Notes: generated by a model from the letters alone, not told the origin. 49,813 nucleotides of DNA from Hyphomicrobiales bacterium (GCA_900472605.1 UCJD01000068.1:1-49813); one strand, 5' to 3'. Counted from the first letter of the stretch, positions 17,068 to 25,712 are shown. Numbers and translations are program-made.

Positions 17068-19494
17068 ATGGCGGATTTTATCGCAGTTATCCGGCGGGCG
17101 GTTGACGGCCTGACCGACAACACTCCCGATATGCGGGTGAAGGTTTACGAGCGTGCTCGCGGTGCCGTACAGCGGCAGCTCGAGAACATGAAGCCGCGTC
17201 CGCCCGAGGCCATGCTGCAGCGCCAGCTGGAAAAGCTCGAAGCCGCCATTCGTGAAGTCGAAGCCGAGCATGCCGATGCGCTGCCGGCCGAGGATCAGGC
17301 CGCTGTCGCCGAGCCGATGACGGACGCGCCGCCGGAGCCCGAAGTCGCGCCCGAGCCCGAGGTTGCCGCAGCACCCGAGCCAGTCGCCGAACAGGCGGAA
17401 GAGGCACCGGAGGCCGAGCCCGCTTACGAGCACCCGGCCTACGAGGAACCGGCTTACGAAGCGCCCGTCGAGCCCGAGGCTCCGGTTGCTGACGAGCCTG
17501 TCGTGCATGAGGAGCCGGTTCACGAAGAGCCGGTGCATGCCGCCGAGGTTCACGAAGAGCCCGAAGTTCAGCCCGAGCCCACGCATTCGCATGAAGAGCC
17601 CGTGTTCGAGGAAGCGCCGCATGTGTCCGCCGCCTCCGAGCCGGAGCCGGTCGAGCCTTGGCAGCTGCCGGTCGAGGACCAGTATGAGGCCGCGCGCGAA
17701 ACGCATGGCCATGATTTCGCTGCCGCGCCCGACGTCGAGCCCTATGCCGAGCCTGTCATCGACGACGCGCCGCGCGCGCAGCCTGTCGCCCGCGATTTCG
17801 ACCTGAGCAATCGTCTCGTCGAGCCGGTTCCTGTTTTCGAGCCGCCGCATCAGTTCGTCGAGCAGACGCAGGACGATCCCATTCATGCCGACGCCGCCGG
17901 GCATTTCGATCCGGTTTGGAACGAGCCGGCGGAAGAAGTGCCGGAACCGTCCACGAAGACGGTTGAGCCGACCGATTGGGCGCTCGAAGAGCTGCGCCAG
18001 TTCTCCGAGACCTCGCATGCAGCACCTGCCGCCAACGATGCGGCACGCGCCTTTGACGAGGTGGTTTCGAGCATCGATTATGCGTCTGCGCCCGTGTCGG
18101 CTGCATCGGCGAAGATGCCTGTCGCCAATGAGAGCTTCTCCTGGGAGGCAGCTGCCTTCGACGATCTGCCGCCCATCGACAACGAGAAGAAGGCACCAGC
18201 TGCCGCATCCTACGAGGATGTCGATCTTTTCTCCGAGATTCATGGCGGGTCGACGCCGAAAAACGAGCCCCTCGCCGGCGACGACTGGCAGGAAGCGACC
18301 CGGCTTCGCGGCTACGATAATCGCGGTGTGGTTGCCGAGGATGACGATGGTCTGTCGGTTGGAAGCAGCAGCGACGACATCGCCTCGAAGTTCCAGGGCA
18401 AGAATTTCCGCATGGAGCCGAAGCGCCGCCGTTTCGGCATCGGTTCCATCATCGCGCTTTTGATCGCATTGGGCGTTGTCGGTGGGGGCGGTTATGCCGC
18501 CTATACGCACCAGGCTGCCCTGACCGAGATGGTCAAGGGCCTCGTAAGTGCCGCGCCATCGCAGACCGCGCAAACGCCGCCTCCTGTCGCAGGAACCACG
18601 GCGCCCGCGGACCAGACGAGCGATGCCAAGCCGACGACCGCGCCTGATGCCGCACAGAGCGGCGTCGCCTCTGCCGACGGCTCGGCTGCCGGCAACAAGT
18701 TCACGCAGCGGCTGATGGCTGATGGCACCGAGGTGGATAGCGGCCCGGCCGCAGCACCGAGCACGCAGGTCGCCGAAGGCAAGTCCGTCGCCGAGCAGAA
18801 TGTGGCCTCGTCCGACCCGGTCGCACCGGCCGCCGCAGGCACGACACCGCCGGCAGCCGCTTCCGGCACGGCCGCACCTGCTGCCACAGCATCTGCGACA
18901 CCGCCCGCCGCCGGGCAGACTGCACCTGCCGGTTCCAGCGAGAAGATGTTCCTCTATGAGGAGCGCATCGGCCAGAGCTCGCCAACGGCGATCCAGGGTT
19001 CGATCGTCTGGAGCCTGCACCATGAGGCGGGCGCCGATGGCAAGCAGGAAGCCTCCGTTCAGGGCACGCTGACGGTGCCTGAGCGGAACCTCACGGCGCA
19101 GATCAACTTCAAGCGCAATTCCGATCCTTCGCTGCCGGCAAGCCACATCGTCGAAATGGTGTTCTCGCTGCCGGCGAATTTCGAGGGCGGGGCAATCGAC
19201 AGCGTTCAGCGCATTTCGATGAAGCGGACCGAGCAGGATCGTGGCGATGCGCTTGTCGCGGTGCCGGCGAAGATCACAGACGACTTCCACATGATCGCGC
19301 TCAACGATTATCCGGATGCCCGCAAGGCCAATCTCGACCTCCTGTCGACCCGCGAGTGGATCGATATTCCGATCACCTATCGCAACGGTCGCCGCGCACT
19401 TCTCACCATGCAGAAGGGTCCGACCGGCATTGAGGCCTTCAACTCTGCCATCCGCGAATGGAACGCAGCAGGCGACGTTTCGACCAGCCAATAA
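17068..19494 (+). CDS. Large acidic Pro/Glu/Ala-rich single-pass membrane protein, function unknown
   Basis: An 808-residue protein I cannot assign to a function. The N-terminal 75 residues (MADFIAVIRRAVDGLTDNTP...) are helical and likely conserved. Residues about 80-440 are low-complexity, acidic and rich in Pro, Glu, Ala and His, with repeats of the type EEPVHEEPVH. A single membrane span lies at about 456-478, after a basic stretch (KRRR). An Ala/Pro/Thr-rich linker (about 480-620) leads to a globular C-terminal domain from about 626. By the positive-inside rule, the acidic part is cytoplasmic and the C-terminal domain periplasmic, suggesting a scaffold crossing the inner membrane. The start at 17068 is preferred over a GTG at 17026 that lies inside the hairpin. 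A bidirectional terminator separates it from rpoH. Confidence 0.8.
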   Translation: MADFIAVIRRAVDGLTDNTPDMRVKVYERARGAVQRQLENMKPRPPEAMLQRQLEKLEAAIREVEAEHADALPAEDQAAVAEPMTDAPPEPEVAPEPEVAAAPEPVAEQAEEAPEAEPAYEHPAYEEPAYEAPVEPEAPVADEPVVHEEPVHEEPVHAAEVHEEPEVQPEPTHSHEEPVFEEAPHVSAASEPEPVEPWQLPVEDQYEAARETHGHDFAAAPDVEPYAEPVIDDAPRAQPVARDFDLSNRLVEPVPVFEPPHQFVEQTQDDPIHADAAGHFDPVWNEPAEEVPEPSTKTVEPTDWALEELRQFSETSHAAPAANDAARAFDEVVSSIDYASAPVSAASAKMPVANESFSWEAAAFDDLPPIDNEKKAPAAASYEDVDLFSEIHGGSTPKNEPLAGDDWQEATRLRGYDNRGVVAEDDDGLSVGSSSDDIASKFQGKNFRMEPKRRRFGIGSIIALLIALGVVGGGGYAAYTHQAALTEMVKGLVSAAPSQTAQTPPPVAGTTAPADQTSDAKPTTAPDAAQSGVASADGSAAGNKFTQRLMADGTEVDSGPAAAPSTQVAEGKSVAEQNVASSDPVAPAAAGTTPPAAASGTAAPAATASATPPAAGQTAPAGSSEKMFLYEERIGQSSPTAIQGSIVWSLHHEAGADGKQEASVQGTLTVPERNLTAQINFKRNSDPSLPASHIVEMVFSLPANFEGGAIDSVQRISMKRTEQDRGDALVAVPAKITDDFHMIALNDYPDARKANLDLLSTREWIDIPITYRNGRRALLTMQKGPTGIEAFNSAIREWNAAGDVSTSQ

Positions 19495-19524
19495 GGGTGG
19501 TCGTCGCTTATCTGGACACACAAA

Positions 19525-19557
19525 AAGGGCGGGTCGTGAGACCCGCCCTTGTCTTTT
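19525..19557. terminator. Bidirectional terminator between the membrane-protein gene and rpoH
   Basis: An 11-bp perfect stem (AAGGGCGGGTC / GACCCGCCCTT) with a GTGA loop. On the plus strand it is followed by TTGTCTTTTT; on the minus strand the A-run at 19522-19526 gives T's after the stem. It serves both convergent genes. Confidence 0.88.
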
Positions 19558-19572
19558 TGGGGATTGGTTCGC

Positions 19573-20481
19573 TTAAGCCGTGGCTTCGACGACGCGGACG
19601 GCCTTGGCGCGGTCGAGCGCTTCCTTGCGGACGGCGTCCTGGACCTTTTCGAAGGCGCGGACCTCGATCTGGCGGACGCGCTCGCGGCTGATGTCGAATT
19701 CGCTCGACAGGTCTTCCAGCGTGATCGGGTCTTCCGCCAGACGGCGTGCCTCGAAGATGCGGCGCTCGCGGTCGTTGAGGACGCTCATCGCCTTGGCCAG
19801 CATGCGACGGCGCGTATCGAGTTCGTCCTGCTCGATCAGCACGGCTTCCTGGCTTTCATGGTCGTCGACCAGCCAATCTTGCCACTGACCGGATTCGCCC
19901 TCGGACGCCTTGATCGGTGCATTGAGGGACGCGTCGCCTGACAGGCGGCGGTTCATCGACACGACCTCTTCCTCCGAGACGCGCAGCTTGGTGGCAATCT
20001 CGGTGACGTGTTCCGGCTTCAGGTCGCCTTCGTCGATGGCCTGGATGCGGCCCTTCAGGCGGCGCAGGTTGAAGAACAGGCGCTTCTGGTTGGCGGTGGT
20101 GCCCATCTTCACGAGCGACCAGGACCGTAGGATGTATTCCTGGATCGAGGCCTTGATCCACCACATGGCATAGGTGGCCAGACGGAAACCGCGTTCCGGA
20201 TCGAACTTCTTGACGGCCTGCATCAGGCCGACGTTACCTTCGGAAACGACTTCGCCGATCGGCAGTCCGTAGCCGCGATAGCCCATGGCGATCTTGGCGA
20301 CGAGACGCAGGTGGCTGGTGACGAGACGGTGCGCAGCCTCACGGTCGCCATGTTCGGAATACCGCTTCGCGAGCATGTATTCTTCCTGCGGCTCCAGCAT
20401 CGGGAACTTGCGGATTTCGTCGAGATAACGGTTGAGACCGGCTTCGCCGGCGGTAATGGACGGCAAACTGCTTCGGGCCAT
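19573..20481 (-). CDS. rpoH: RNA polymerase sigma-32 factor (heat-shock sigma, RpoH1 type)
   Basis: A 302-residue sigma-70-family factor directing heat-shock and envelope-stress transcription. Region 2 contains YMLAKRYSEHGDREAAHRLV and the core-binding/-10 recognition segment GEVVSEGNVGLMQAVKKFDP, then RLATYAMWWIKASIQEYILRSWSLVKMGTT. The RpoH-box-like stretch QKRLFFNLRRLKGRI follows. Region 4 ends with LEDLSSEFDISRERVRQIEVRAFEKV, the -35 helix-turn-helix. The start is preceded by GGAGGG. Rhizobia often carry two or more rpoH genes; the name rpoH1 is likely but not provable here. A sigma-32-like promoter lies about 110 bases upstream. Confidence 0.97.
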   Translation of the reverse strand: MARSSLPSITAGEAGLNRYLDEIRKFPMLEPQEEYMLAKRYSEHGDREAAHRLVTSHLRLVAKIAMGYRGYGLPIGEVVSEGNVGLMQAVKKFDPERGFRLATYAMWWIKASIQEYILRSWSLVKMGTTANQKRLFFNLRRLKGRIQAIDEGDLKPEHVTEIATKLRVSEEEVVSMNRRLSGDASLNAPIKASEGESGQWQDWLVDDHESQEAVLIEQDELDTRRRMLAKAMSVLNDRERRIFEARRLAEDPITLEDLSSEFDISRERVRQIEVRAFEKVQDAVRKEALDRAKAVRVVEATA

Positions 20482-20588
20482 TCTTGCACCCTCCTATCTG
20501 AATTCCGGCTCCCGCTCGGACGCGTCCCTGCGTCTTTAAGGCAAACCGGGAACGTGCGGCTTGGGAAGCCCGCACGAAGTCAGTGTAG

Positions 20589-20617
20589 AGATAAGTATGG
20601 CAAAACCGTAGTTCAAG
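20589..20617 (-). promoter_or_regulatory. Candidate sigma-32-type promoter for rpoH
   Basis: Read leftward: CTTGAA (-35), 16-base spacer, CTTATCT (-10). This matches the alphaproteobacterial heat-shock promoter pattern CTTGAA-N16/17-CYTATNT at every fixed position. Transcription would start near 20582, leaving a leader of about 100 bases before the rpoH ATG. Confidence 0.65.
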
Positions 20618-20685
20618 GTCGCCGTTCACTTCACGTTCACGTGACGGCTTGGCCGTTGTAGACCGGGTCGTGACGGAATGGCTGG

Positions 20686-21720
20686 CTACAGCTCGGCGTT
20701 CCTGAGCGCCTCGATCAGAGCCACCATGTCGTCGGGCAGCGGGACCTCGAAGCGCATGAGTTCGCCGTTGCGCGGGTGTTCGAACTGCAACATGTAGGCA
20801 TGCAGGGCTTGCCGCTCGAAGCCGTTCACCGCCTTCTTGGCTGCATCCGGCAACAGGTTGGCCTTGGTCTTGAAATGGGCGCCATACACCGTATCGCCAA
20901 GCAGGGGATGACCGATATGGGCCATGTGGACGCGGATCTGGTGGGTGCGGCCGGTTTCTAGGTGGCACTCGACCAGGGACGCCAGCGAGAGCGCATTCGG
21001 CGTCTCATGGAAGCGCTCGATCACCTCGTAATGCGTGATCGCTTCGTCGGCATCTGCGGTGCCCGGGCGCTTGACGGCGCGGCGGGTGCGGTCGCCGGTG
21101 TCGCGGCCGAGCGGCGCGTCGATGCTGCCTGTCAGCGTGCGCGGACGGCCCCAGACGACAGCCTGATAGGCGCGCTCGATCGGCATGGTGCGGCCGTGGT
21201 CGGCGAACTGGGCGGAGAGGTGGCGGTGCGCGACATCGTTCTTGGCGACGACCATGACGCCCGTCGTGTCCTTGTCGAGGCGGTGAACGATGCCGGGGCG
21301 GCGGACGCCGCCGATGCCAGACAGGCTGTCGCCGCAGTGGTAGATCAGCGCGTTGACCAGCGTGCCGGTCCAGTTGCCTGCGGCCGGATGCACGACCATG
21401 CCAGACGGCTTGGAGATGACGATCAGGTCGTCGTCCTCGTAGAGGATGTCGAGCGGGATGTTCTCGCCCTTCGGCGTCGGGTCTTCCGGTTCCGGCAGGT
21501 TGATCTCGAAGACGTCGCCGGGGCGCACCTTCTTTTGCGGATCGGCAACAACTGATCCCTTGGAGGTGACCTGACCTTCCTTGATCAGCACCTTGACGCG
21601 GCTGCGGGAGAATTCCTCACCAAGCTGAGCCGTCATCCACGCATCAAGCCGGCCTTCGGCATGTTCATCTGCCGTCAGGACTTTCATATTGCCGGCTGCT
21701 TGTTTAAAGGGGTCGCTCAA
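20686..21720 (-). CDS. RluA/RluD-family ribosomal large-subunit pseudouridine synthase
   Basis: A 344-residue RNA-modifying enzyme converting uridine to pseudouridine in 23S rRNA. An N-terminal S4-like RNA-binding domain (about 15-80, SRSRVKVLIKEGQVTSKGSVV) precedes the catalytic domain. The signature GIVHRLDKDTTGVMVVAKN carries the catalytic aspartate at about residue 150. The length and the S4 domain favour RluD over RluA or RluC, but site specificity cannot be fixed from sequence. It lies upstream of rpoH in the same direction with a 204-base gap holding the rpoH promoter, and is divergent from the small membrane-protein gene across 43 bases. Confidence 0.92.
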   Translation of the reverse strand: MSDPFKQAAGNMKVLTADEHAEGRLDAWMTAQLGEEFSRSRVKVLIKEGQVTSKGSVVADPQKKVRPGDVFEINLPEPEDPTPKGENIPLDILYEDDDLIVISKPSGMVVHPAAGNWTGTLVNALIYHCGDSLSGIGGVRRPGIVHRLDKDTTGVMVVAKNDVAHRHLSAQFADHGRTMPIERAYQAVVWGRPRTLTGSIDAPLGRDTGDRTRRAVKRPGTADADEAITHYEVIERFHETPNALSLASLVECHLETGRTHQIRVHMAHIGHPLLGDTVYGAHFKTKANLLPDAAKKAVNGFERQALHAYMLQFEHPRNGELMRFEVPLPDDMVALIEALRNAEL

Positions 21721-21763
21721 GACGCTTCTTCTCCGAAGTATTTTATAGAATGGAACGCCATAT

Positions 21764-22150
21764 ATGACGAATGTCCAGCCAGAAGACGATCAGGAAGAAA
21801 AGCCGCTCGATCCAGCAATGGAAAATGTCCGGCGCAAGATGATCCGCCTGCAGATCGTCTCCGGCTTCATCATGTTCGTGAGCCTTATGGCGGTCTTCGG
21901 CGCGGTTGTCTACAAGACGATGCGGGCGCCTGCCAAGGAGCCTGCCGCGATCGCGTCTGCTGGAATTCCGTCGGATGCGCCGGTTTCCGTGACGGCAAAC
22001 CTGCCTGCCGGCTTCGTTCTCCAGTCCTCGTCGCTTTCGGGCGGCCAGATCATGTTCTTCGGCAAGACCGCCGAGGGCGTGGCCAAGGCGCTGGTGTTCG
22101 ATATCAAGGCGGGCAGCATCATTGCCGATGTGACCGTCAACGGCGGCTGA
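21764..22150 (+). CDS. Small conserved single-pass membrane protein, function unknown
   Basis: A 128-residue protein with a charged N-terminus (PEDDQEEKPLD...RRKMIRLQ), one membrane span at about 30-50 (IVSGFIMFVSLMAVFGAVVY), and a C-terminal domain of about 70 residues predicted periplasmic. It resembles an uncharacterised rhizobial family (perhaps DUF6476, from memory). It starts 43 bases from the divergent pseudouridine synthase gene and ends five bases before the TrmH-type methyltransferase ATG, so it likely forms an operon with the latter. Confidence 0.8.
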   Translation: MTNVQPEDDQEEKPLDPAMENVRRKMIRLQIVSGFIMFVSLMAVFGAVVYKTMRAPAKEPAAIASAGIPSDAPVSVTANLPAGFVLQSSSLSGGQIMFFGKTAEGVAKALVFDIKAGSIIADVTVNGG

Positions 22151-22155
22151 CGACA

Positions 22156-22977
22156 ATGACCCCTCGGCTCATTGCGGTCGATAATGCCGACGATCCTGAC
22201 ATCGCCGAGTTTCGCGATATTCGCGAACGCGATCTCACCAGGCGGCATAACCGATTTATCGCCGAGGGCACCGTCGTGCTGCGCATGCTCGCCGAGGCGC
22301 ACCTGAAGGGCGGCGATTTCGTCGCCGAGAAGGTGCTGCTGCTGCGCAACCGTGTCGAAGGCGTCGCCGATATTCTCGAAAGGTTGCCGGAGGACGTTCC
22401 TGTCTATGTCGCGGAAGCGGAGGTGCTCGACCGTATCGTCGGCTTCCATCTGCATCGCGGCGTGCTGGCGTTGGGACGGCGGCAACCACAGGGCAGCGCG
22501 CTGATCGACCGGTTGCCTCAGCGCTCGCTGGTGCTGGTCGGTTGCGGCATCTCCAATCACGACAATGCCGGCTCGATGTTCCGCAATGCGGCCGCCTTCG
22601 ATGCCGATGCCATCTTCCTCGACGAGACCTCGTGCGATCCGCTCTATCGCAAGGCGATGCGCGTCTCGGTCGGGTCGGTGTTAAGCGTTCCCTACCAGCG
22701 CGGCGGTGATGCGGTAGCGCTCCTCACGGAGCTCGCCGAGCGGGATTTCGCCATCTGGACCCTCTCGCCGCGCGGCGAGGTCGATATTCGCTCCATTCCG
22801 GCTTCGGAGCGCATGGCGCTGGTGGTCGGGACGGAAGGCGAGGGGTTGCCGCAGGCGGTGCTGTCGCGGTTCCGCAGCGCTCGCATTCCGCAATCGCCGG
22901 GGCTTGATAGCCTCAATGTCGCGACTGCGACCGGCATTGCGCTGTTTGCCATGTCTTCCACGGCCAAGCGTATCTGA
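22156..22977 (+). CDS. TrmH-family (SpoU) RNA 2'-O-methyltransferase
   Basis: A 273-residue SPOUT methyltransferase. The three SpoU motifs are readable: motif 1 SNHDNAGSMFRNAAAF near residue 132, motif 2 MALVVGTEGEGLP near 218, and motif 3 LDSLNVATATGIALF near 253. An N-terminal substrate-binding region (about 1-110) precedes them. It methylates tRNA or 23S rRNA; the target is not determinable. ATG at 22156 is chosen because a longer frame upstream overlaps the small membrane protein in another frame and has no homology. Convergent with the coiled-coil gene across 14 bases. Confidence 0.9.
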   Translation: MTPRLIAVDNADDPDIAEFRDIRERDLTRRHNRFIAEGTVVLRMLAEAHLKGGDFVAEKVLLLRNRVEGVADILERLPEDVPVYVAEAEVLDRIVGFHLHRGVLALGRRQPQGSALIDRLPQRSLVLVGCGISNHDNAGSMFRNAAAFDADAIFLDETSCDPLYRKAMRVSVGSVLSVPYQRGGDAVALLTELAERDFAIWTLSPRGEVDIRSIPASERMALVVGTEGEGLPQAVLSRFRSARIPQSPGLDSLNVATATGIALFAMSSTAKRI

Positions 22978-22991
22978 GATCTGCTGGCGGC

Positions 22992-24152
22992 TTAGCCGGG
23001 CTGCGACAGGATCGTGGCGGCGCGCTGGGCGAGATCTATGCGTTCGCCTTCCTTCGTCTCGGACGTCTCCGGCAGCAGCTCGCGGATAGGCGAGGCCTTG
23101 CCTTCATTGATCGCGGTCAAGGCCACCATGTCGGCGGCGATGGTGGCGATCTCCTCGCGGATCGCGCCGTCGTTCGAGGTGTTCAGCCTCGCGGCGAGGA
23201 TTTCCTCGGAAACAGCGGCGCTGCGGGCGCGCACTTCTTCGGCGAGGCGCGCGGCGACCGCGGCGGTGTCGAGTTCTGACGTCGGGGTTTCTTCCTGCAC
23301 GGGCTTTTCCTGCGGCGGGATGAGAACGAGGGGAGCAAGGCCGGCCGAGCGAAGCGCGCGGTTTGCCTTGCGCATGTCGGCATTGGCGGCCTTGACCTGA
23401 TCCTTGAGCTTGGTCAGCTCCTGCTGACGGCGCGTCAGAAGCGCCTCCTTGTCCGAAAGCGTGGCCTTGTCGCGCTCGGCGCGGTCTTCCAGGCGGATGA
23501 CCGTGTGCTCCTGCTGCGTCAGCTTCTGTTCTGCATCCTTGGCGCGCTTCTGCAGCAGGCTCACGTCCTGGCGAAGCTCGTCGCGCTCGGTGCGCAGACC
23601 GCTGTGCTTGAAATTGAGGTTCTCGAGCTCGGTCTCGCGTGCCGCCATGTCGATCTTCAGATTGTCGGTCTGCTCGACGATCTTGTTCAGGCGGATGCGG
23701 AGCGCATCGAGCTCGCCTTCCTTGGCGGCGCTCGCCTGTTCGGCGATATGCAGGCTCGTCTTCAACTGGCTGATATAGTTCTCGTCCTTGCGCAGGTGCG
23801 AGCGCAGCTCGGCGGCCTCGACGCTCATGTCGGCGATCTGGGCCTGAAGCGCGCTGATCTCGGAGGCGAAGTGGCCGGCGTCGCGGGCAATTGAATCATG
23901 CTTCAACTGCAGCGACATCGACTTTTCGCGTTCGCGAATCAGATCCTGCGTGGTGCGGGCGTTTTCGGCGGCGTAAAGCGCGCGGACCATGTCCTTCTGC
24001 GCGCGCACTTCCTGGGGGCTGAGCGGCATCGTCGCGCGCATGCGGTTTTCCGTGTACCAGACGATGCGGCGATGAACGGCCGGCGATACGAGGAAAACCA
24101 GGAACGCCGCGGCCAGAAAGCCCAATCCGAACAAGAGCGCGTATTCGATCAC
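22992..24152 (-). CDS. Membrane-anchored coiled-coil protein, function unknown
   Basis: A 386-residue protein. The first 25 residues form a membrane anchor (IEYALLFGLGFLAAAFLVFLV), followed by a conserved-looking basic segment (VHRRIVWYTENRMRATMPLSPQEVRAQKD). Residues about 55-265 are almost continuous heptad-rich coiled coil. A Pro/Glu-containing C-terminal part lies at about 270-386. I know of no assigned function; the architecture suggests a structural or scaffolding role at the inner membrane. It lies upstream of cell-envelope and cell-cycle genes. Its 5' end is 117 bases from the eipA stop, same direction. Confidence 0.82.
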   Translation of the reverse strand: MIEYALLFGLGFLAAAFLVFLVSPAVHRRIVWYTENRMRATMPLSPQEVRAQKDMVRALYAAENARTTQDLIREREKSMSLQLKHDSIARDAGHFASEISALQAQIADMSVEAAELRSHLRKDENYISQLKTSLHIAEQASAAKEGELDALRIRLNKIVEQTDNLKIDMAARETELENLNFKHSGLRTERDELRQDVSLLQKRAKDAEQKLTQQEHTVIRLEDRAERDKATLSDKEALLTRRQQELTKLKDQVKAANADMRKANRALRSAGLAPLVLIPPQEKPVQEETPTSELDTAAVAARLAEEVRARSAAVSEEILAARLNTSNDGAIREEIATIAADMVALTAINEGKASPIRELLPETSETKEGERIDLAQRAATILSQPG

Positions 24153-24269
24153 GGCGAGGCCACTGCTTCCAGAAGTTGATTTGCGTCAGGTCAATGATTA
24201 AGCGGCCTGCGCCGTTAGGGCAAGTGGCGGATGGGTCACGGCGACACAGAGTTCGCCGTGACCATGGTC

Positions 24270-24866
24270 TCAGAAGGGGTTCCAGGTCGGATTGGGGGTA
24301 ATCTTGATATAGCCGACGTTGAGGCCGAGGCGGGCGCCGACGCCGGTGCGGATCGGCACGACGAGAACATTGTTGTTCTTCAGCAGCGTCATGCCGAAGC
24401 CGGCGATGACGAAGGCCTGGCCGCTGACGCCGCCGAAGCGGGCATAGATCGCGTCGGTGGACGGCAGATCGTAGACCAGCATCATGACGCGCGTGCCCTG
24501 GCCACCGTAATCGATGCCCAGCGACGGACCCTGCCAGTAAAGCGGATGCTCACCGGCGTTCTTGGTGTTGAGCTGGCCTTCGCCATAGGTCAGACCGGCG
24601 ATGAACGCGCCGGAGCCTTCCTGGCCGAGAATATAGCCGTTCGGCAAGCCGTACTTCTGGAATGCCGTTTCGACCGCCTTGGCGAGGCCGCCGCTGGTCG
24701 AGCCGAAGAAGGAGTGGCCGGCGTCGACGATTTCCTGAACCGAGTATTGATCGTTGCTCGCTTGCTGGGCCGCTGCCTGCGTGGCTGATAGCATCAGGCA
24801 CGACATCGCGATCATCGAGACCCACCGGCAGACGGCCAGGAATCTTCCTAGGATTGAGGGGCGCAT
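24270..24866 (-). CDS. eipA: Periplasmic DUF1134 protein, EipA family (envelope integrity)
   Basis: A 198-residue secreted protein. A signal peptide of about 34 residues (MRPSILGRFLAVCRWVSMIA... ending AAAQQA) is followed by the DUF1134 domain: YSVQEIVDAGHSFFGSTSGGLAKAVE, YILGQEGSGAFIAGLTYGEG, GPSLGIDYGGQGTRVMMLVYDL, GFGMTLLKNN and GARLGLNVGYIKIT. The Brucella abortus member EipA is a soluble beta-barrel periplasmic protein needed for envelope stress resistance, and its gene is directly activated by CtrA. Here ctrA is 1.5 kb away and a CtrA-like box lies about 72 bases upstream of this gene, consistent with the same control. Confidence 0.9.
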   Translation of the reverse strand: MRPSILGRFLAVCRWVSMIAMSCLMLSATQAAAQQASNDQYSVQEIVDAGHSFFGSTSGGLAKAVETAFQKYGLPNGYILGQEGSGAFIAGLTYGEGQLNTKNAGEHPLYWQGPSLGIDYGGQGTRVMMLVYDLPSTDAIYARFGGVSGQAFVIAGFGMTLLKNNNVLVVPIRTGVGARLGLNVGYIKITPNPTWNPF

Positions 24867-24937
24867 GGTGTCATCCGTTCATCATGGTCGATACATGGAG
24901 CCGTTTCCGGCGTTTCTATCATTTTGCGCGGATGGTC

Positions 24938-24952
24938 TTAACAATCGGTTTA
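24938..24952. promoter_or_regulatory. Candidate CtrA-binding box in the eipA-chpT intergenic region
   Basis: TTAA-CAATCGG-TTTA matches the CtrA consensus TTAA-N7-TTAA at seven of eight fixed positions, with C following the first half. It is 72 bases upstream of eipA and about 100 upstream of chpT, so it could serve either divergent gene. Confidence 0.5.
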
Positions 24953-25053
24953 CCAAATATGGTGTCATTATGGCGCCGAGTACGCTCGCAAACTTCGTGC
25001 AATGATGAAGCAATATGTGTGGCGGAATGAATCACCGCCTTCTGGAGACAATG

Positions 25054-25701
25054 ATGTCGAAGAACCCAAATCTTACACTGACCGGCCCCGATCTGGCCGC
25101 GCTTCTCTGCAGCCGCGTTTGCCATGATGTCATCTCGCCCGTCGGCGCGATCAACAATGGCCTGGAACTGCTCGACGAGGGCGGCGCCGATGCCGACGCC
25201 ATGGATCTTATCCGGACCAGTGCGCTGAACGCCTCCGTCCGTCTCAAATTCGCACGTCTCGCCTTCGGCGCTTCCGGCTCCGTCGGCGCCTCGATCGACA
25301 CCGGCGAAGCCGAGCGCGCCGCCAAGGATTTCGCCGCCGCCGAAAAGAAGACGGAAGTGGTCTGGAACGGACCGCGCGCGATCATCGCAAAGAACCGCGT
25401 CAAGCTGCTGCTCAACCTCTTCCTCGTCGCCTATTCCTCTATTCCGCGCGGTGGCCAGATCGATATCACGCTCGAAAATCCGGAATTCGACGCGAAGTTC
25501 ACGCTCGTCGCCAAGGGCAAGCTGATGCGCCTGCCGCCGAAGTTCGTGGAGATTTCGACGGGCGAAATCGAAGAAGCGATCGACGCGCATACGATCCAGC
25601 CCTATTACGCCGTGTTGCTCGCGGAAGAGTGCGGCATGAAGCTTGGCCATAGCGCCAGTGCCGAAGAGATCGTCTTCACGGCCGAAGTCATTCCGGCCTG
25701 A
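25054..25701 (+). CDS. chpT: Histidine phosphotransferase ChpT
   Basis: A protein of about 215 residues resembling Caulobacter ChpT, which passes phosphate from the CckA receiver domain to CtrA and CpdR. The phosphoacceptor helix reads SRVCHDVISPVGAINNGLELL with His24 in the HDxxxP arrangement of DHp domains. The remainder is a degenerate ATPase-like fold lacking the N- and G-boxes, as in known ChpT structures. Start: ATGATG at 25051/25054 preceded by GGAG; the second ATG has better spacing (six bases), and upstream in-frame ATG/GTG codons lack a good site. Linkage to ctrA and sciP fits. Divergent from eipA. Confidence 0.93.
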   Translation: MSKNPNLTLTGPDLAALLCSRVCHDVISPVGAINNGLELLDEGGADADAMDLIRTSALNASVRLKFARLAFGASGSVGASIDTGEAERAAKDFAAAEKKTEVVWNGPRAIIAKNRVKLLLNLFLVAYSSIPRGGQIDITLENPEFDAKFTLVAKGKLMRLPPKFVEISTGEIEEAIDAHTIQPYYAVLLAEECGMKLGHSASAEEIVFTAEVIPA

Positions 25702-25712
25702 TCGAAAATCTG

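Noticed and set aside
17053..19521. An 822-codon open frame antisense to the acidic membrane protein
   Set aside because: It is a by-product of GC-rich codon bias on the opposite strand. Its translation is Arg/Gly/Leu-rich low complexity with no domain, while the plus-strand frame has a membrane span and a globular domain.
21661..22155. Upstream extension of the TrmH-type methyltransferase frame
   Set aside because: It overlaps the small membrane-protein gene in another frame and is Arg/Cys-rich noise; the enzyme starts at 22156.
24234..24263. Inverted repeat after eipA as an intrinsic terminator
   Set aside because: The 11-bp stem is real, but there is no T-run on the eipA strand, so I did not call it a terminator.
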